From: Aquificaceae bacterium
GTDB lineage: Bacteria > Aquificota > Aquificia > Aquificales > Aquificaceae
Length of the DNA stretch: 6,451 nt
Assembly (NCBI GenBank): GCA_025057245.1
Contig: JANWYC010000058.1
Span: 1 to 6,451, forward strand
Reading direction: 5' to 3'
Below are positions 5,384 through 6,451 of the stretch, in pieces. How positions within the stretch are numbered: the stretch's first letter is position 1; each line of letters opens with the position of its first letter. The notes beneath the pieces are model-generated. The model ran no database searches. It was not told the origin of the DNA and worked only from the letters and a program-made list of their open reading frames with translations. A program made the translations under genes and the position numbers.

Positions 5384-6450
5384 AGCTTTAGACTCCTTAT
5401 TCTCTCTACCGCTTCAAGAAGCCTCTGCGTAGGCACGGTTAGAGATATTCTAAAATAACCCTCTCCACTATCTCCAAAACCGTTTCCTGGGGTGCAGACA
5501 ATACCACACTCGTCCAAAAGCCTTGAGACAAACTCCGCAGATGTGTAACCCTTTGGCACGCTTACCCACAAGTAGAAAGTGGCGTCAGACTTGTAAACCT
5601 CAAGACCTACTTCCTCAAGGGCTTTTACCATAGCTTGCCTTCTTTCTTTGTATACACCCCTTATGTTTTCAACCTCTTCCTCTGGTAGGTTCAAAGCGGT
5701 TATGCCTGCTTCTTGAACCGCTTGAAACTGACCAGAGTCCACGTTTGTCTTCACCTTTCCCAAACCTGCCACCAAGTCCTTGTTGCCTACAGCCATACCC
5801 AGACGCCATCCTGTCATGTTGTAAGTTTTAGAAAGAGAGTGGAACTCTATGGCAACTTCCTTCGCACCCTCTATTTGTAGTATGGACATGGGCTTTTTGT
5901 CTCCAAAGTAAATCTCAGAGTAGGCAAGGTCAGAAGCTACGATTATACCGTTCTCCTTAGCCCAGTCTATTAGCTCTCTGTAAAAGCCTTCATCCGCAGT
6001 AGCGGAGGTGGGATTGTTAGGGTAGTTTACCCATATAATCTTAGCCCTTCTGAGCACTTCCTTTGGAACGCTTTTAAAGTCAGGTAGGAAGTGGTTTTCC
6101 TTCTTCAGGGGCAAAAAGTAAGGCTCACCACCGGCAAAGATGGTGCCTATTTTGTAAACTGGGTAGGCAGGGTCGGGACACAAAACCACATCCCCCGGAT
6201 TTACAAAAGCTAAAGGAAAGTGAGCTATGCCTTCTTTTGAACCTATTAAAGTTATTACTTCAGACTCAGGGTCAAGCTCCACACCAAAACGCCTTTTATA
6301 CCAGTCCGCCACCGCCTTTCTGAAAGAGAGCATGCCTTCGTAAGAAGGATACCTGTGATGCTCTGGCTTTTCTACCGCAGTTTTCATAGCCTCCACTATG
6401 GGCTTAGGTGTGGGAAGGTCAGGGTCGCCAACGCCCAAATCTATGAGGTC
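5380..6450 (-). CDS. dapL: LL-diaminopimelate aminotransferase, N-terminus outside window
   Basis: PLP-dependent class I/II aminotransferase of the cytoplasm that converts tetrahydrodipicolinate plus glutamate to LL-2,6-diaminopimelate, a one-step route to lysine and peptidoglycan diaminopimelate. About 357 residues are visible. The frame runs open to the right edge (DLIDLGVGDPDLPTP), so roughly 30-35 N-terminal residues are missing against the usual length near 390; the TTG at 6438 is an internal Leu codon. Counting that Leu as 1, features are HRYPSYEGM (28-36), the PLP-binding NYPNNPTSA with N142, ASDLAYSEIY with D170 and Y173, the Schiff-base Lys K204 in SLSKTYNMTGWR with R212, and the carboxylate Arg R330 in YFRISLTVPT. 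VKTNVDSGQF and the PSYEG motif favour DapL over ordinary aspartate aminotransferases, which is the main alternative. It is the most upstream visible gene of the operon and overlaps the symporter start by 4 bases. Confidence 0.88.
   Translation of the reverse strand, partial: DLIDLGVGDPDLPTPKPIVEAMKTAVEKPEHHRYPSYEGMLSFRKAVADWYKRRFGVELDPESEVITLIGSKEGIAHFPLAFVNPGDVVLCPDPAYPVYKIGTIFAGGEPYFLPLKKENHFLPDFKSVPKEVLRRAKIIWVNYPNNPTSATADEGFYRELIDWAKENGIIVASDLAYSEIYFGDKKPMSILQIEGAKEVAIEFHSLSKTYNMTGWRLGMAVGNKDLVAGLGKVKTNVDSGQFQAVQEAGITALNLPEEEVENIRGVYKERRQAMVKALEEVGLEVYKSDATFYLWVSVPKGYTSAEFVSRLLDECGIVCTPGNGFGDSGEGYFRISLTVPTQRLLEAVERIRSLKL
5393..5398 (-). promoter_or_regulatory. Ribosome binding site AAGGAG for the NSS symporter
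   Basis: AAGGAG on the minus strand lies 9 bases before the ATG at 5383, inside the last codons of dapL. Together with the ATGA overlap it fixes the symporter start and supports coupled translation of the two genes. Confidence 0.8.
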
Positions 6451-6451
6451 T

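Overview
The window looks like a chromosomal segment of a hydrogen-oxidising thermophile of the order Aquificales, most likely family Aquificaceae. Three of its five proteins closely resemble well-known Aquifex aeolicus proteins or their families: a histone-deacetylase-like protein of the HDLP type, a LeuT-type sodium:amino-acid symporter, and an LL-diaminopimelate aminotransferase. Codon choice, with many ATA (Ile) and AGG/AGA (Arg) codons, fits. The genus is an inference; no rRNA is present to settle it.

Layout. Bases 2-943 (+) are the 3' part of groEL, cut by the left edge. A GC-rich hairpin with A/T flanks follows directly and can serve as a terminator in both directions. Bases 967-1495 hold no convincing protein gene. 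This is a long gap for such compact genomes, especially between two converging 3' ends. It contains a cluster of hairpins (about 1005-1200) that fold better on the minus strand, two open minus-strand frames that could be a frameshifted protein tail, an imperfect direct repeat, an AT-rich inverted repeat and a 12-bp perfect palindrome. The best reading is a minus-strand structured RNA, possibly the decayed 3' end of an IS200/IS605-type tnpB with its omega-RNA-like region. That reading is tentative.

Bases 1496-6450 are one tight minus-strand gene cluster, transcribed from right to left: dapL (5' end beyond the window), an NSS-family symporter, a CBS-domain sensor-like protein, and the HDLP/AcuC-type deacetylase. 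The first two junctions are 4-base ATGA overlaps and the third is a 41-base overlap, so the four genes are very probably one translationally coupled operon.

How they may work together. DapL makes LL-diaminopimelate for lysine and peptidoglycan. The symporter imports a small amino acid or similar solute with sodium. The CBS protein looks like a cytoplasmic ligand sensor with a degenerate GGDEF-like middle and a PDC/Cache-like C-terminus, and no intact output domain. The deacetylase has all its zinc and catalytic residues. No shared pathway can be proved from sequence. The two items most worth following up are the CBS/degenerate-GGDEF/Cache protein and the structured 967-1495 island.
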